This document shows positions 62,524 to 64,000 of a stretch of DNA of 64,000 nt, one piece after another (positions within the stretch are counted from its first letter, which is position 1; every line of letters starts with the position of its first letter). A program made the translations under genes and the position numbers. The stretch is from Branchiostoma floridae (lineage: Eukaryota; Chordata; Leptocardii; Amphioxiformes; Branchiostomatidae): assembly GCF_000003815.2 (NCBI RefSeq), contig NC_049979.1, positions 25,508,386-25,572,385 of the forward strand. Direction: 5' to 3'. The notes under the pieces are model-generated. The model worked only from the letters and a program-made list of their open reading frames with translations. It was not told the origin of the DNA and did not search any database.

Positions 62524-64000
62524 ATTCTAAACTCATAGAACCTCACTCCAGTGCTATCGTGGATAAAATACAAAATGTAAACGATATTTTTTTCACAAAA
62601 ATACTTCAAGAATTCTTCATATTTAAAGAAATGCAAGGGTTACATATATAGATAACATGTTAAGCTCCAGCATTCAAGAAGAAAATGTGTTTTTTTTAAA
62701 TATTATATCTTTTTGATTATAGCATTATTGATATGCTATTAAACTATACTGAACTGTCAATTCTGAGATGCAAATTTGACTATCGGAACATTGACACAGT
62801 CATTCGGTTCCATCTTTGAGTCTTCAAACGATGGACGCCCGAACCTTGCCGTTTCTAGGCGCACAAATGCCTCACCAAAACCGACTGACCCTTCTAAAGG
62901 TGCGATGTAAGTACAGCTTAGTGTTGATGTGGTCTCTGCGTCTGTTATCCTTTCTCAAAATATTTGTTTTAGTTTAGTTTAGTTTGTACCGATTTGACAA
63001 CATAATAAGAGAATACCCGAAGACGTATGTTACTAAGTGCGATCTACTAATGGTAATATGATAGAATGTTAGATAAACTTAACACATAAAGGTTCTAAAT
63101 TGAAAGTTGAAAGATAGAAGTGCTACTTTGAAAGTTTTGAAACTTACTTACGATGAAAGTGTGACGGATAAAATTAGAAGAAATATAGGAAAATTCTACG
63201 CATTGGAACCTTCAAAAGTACGTCAGCTAGCATAAAGGGTAGAACATTTTGACAAACCAGTAAAGAAGAACAACAAAATACAACAAAGATGGGGAGGTGG
63301 TGGGATTGGGCAACGACAAAGAGCAGACGTGACAGTGGCTTTTCTGCCCCCCTCCCCCTTCAACTACGTGAGTTGCCTTGACATTCGTCTTTCTGTCCGT
63401 CGCCTTCTCGCTGTCTGCTTCCTATCACACAGCATTGTTTAAAGGCATTTGGTCAAGGTAATGTTATCACAGTATCAAGAACGAACTTTACGTCCGATTC
63501 ATCGGAAGAATTCAAAATATCTCTTGTTTCATGCCCCAGTTTTATCGGTAATCGTCACTGAAAACGTGCGTTGGTCTCTTCTCAAGTTCATGGCCGCTAA
63601 AAAAGTAAACGGACACAGAGGCGGAATGGTAGACCAAGCAAATGCGTAACGTGACAGGTCAGGCGATAGAAAGCATATTTCTCTGCTATCAAGATATGCC
63701 AGGAAGAGGTCAGCATATTTTTGATGGCTAAACTTCCCCTCCGTATTTGGTCTTGTCAGAGTTAGTTGTGTCGGCGGCGCCCAGGCTCTAACCCTGGCTG
63801 CCAAGTTCACTAACATGTCGGAGATACGAACCTCGCACATACTCTCACAGTACCCCCTCTCTCGTCTCTCCTGTCGAGTCAGGGCCTAAAACAGGCACGA
63901 TCACGACATTCCAGACTTGACCCCGCAGGACGAAGGATCAGGTTCAAGTTCAGTTTACGTTGCCATCTGTTTCTCCCCAGTGTCAGCGCTAGACTGGGCG
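62524..64000. other. Non-coding DNA, possible tRNA-like relic at 63776-63800
   Basis: No gene recognised. The minus strand around 63778-63797 reads CCAGG-GTTAGAG-CCTGG, a 5-bp stem with 7-nt loop like a tRNA T-arm, probably another tRNA-derived repeat relic. No full cloverleaf is visible. Confidence 0.35.

Overview
The window is eukaryotic, almost certainly animal DNA. It is AT-rich, dominated by non-coding sequence, and contains spliced coding exons, fold-back MITEs, tRNA-derived repeats and a dead LINE fragment. It holds one gene I can recognise with confidence: a BCL11-family (BCL11A/BCL11B, CTIP1/2) C2H2 zinc-finger transcription factor on the minus strand. There is one intact BCL11 gene with vertebrate-like exon phases, intron lengths of about 5 kb, and MITE/SINE relics. 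This fits an invertebrate deuterostome best, most likely a cephalochordate (Branchiostoma); the species call is inference.

Layout. 1-29.4 kb lies downstream of BCL11. It is mostly AT-rich sequence without recognisable genes. It includes a more balanced block at 2.85-5.66 kb that looks like candidate cis-regulatory DNA. A transposon island at 10.8-13.2 kb holds two composite repeats with tRNA-like cores, a tRNA-like SINE and the 3' end of a non-LTR retrotransposon. There are also two copies of one fold-back MITE (9.3 and 25.0 kb), a second MITE family (14.0 kb, with a decayed relative at 62.4 kb) and a CpG-richer block at 20.65-21.65 kb. A plausible long 3' UTR of BCL11 runs from the stop at 29459 towards poly(A) signals at 26.75 or 26.41 kb.

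29.46-42.13 kb is BCL11, in three coding exons: exon 1 42126-42075, exon 2 36668-36408, exon 3 31662-29459. Both introns are phase 1 with GT-AG borders. The joined frame is 838 codons plus TAA with no interruption. Predicted parts are an N-terminal NuRD-recruiting motif, a C2HC finger (ZF0), a lone C2H2 finger (ZF1), a ZF2-3 pair, a ZF4-6 DNA-binding triplet, two nuclear-receptor (NR2F/COUP-TF) docking motifs and SUMO-type sites. Intron 1 and the promoter carry an unusual density of YY1-like CCGCCAT motifs. Intron 1 also has a TATA box next to a perfect 13-bp hairpin, and a perfect inverted pair of nuclear-receptor half-sites.

42.1-64 kb is the upstream side: a CpG-rich promoter region to about 43.3 kb, then gene-poor AT-rich DNA. 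It contains three perfect CRE palindromes (47.95-50.71 kb), a duplicated small hairpin (47.7-47.8 kb), a LINE-type 3' tail (57.5 kb), microsatellites and a minisatellite with a 92-bp higher-order period (60.36-60.65 kb). I found no second protein-coding gene, no functional tRNA or rRNA gene and no CRISPR array.
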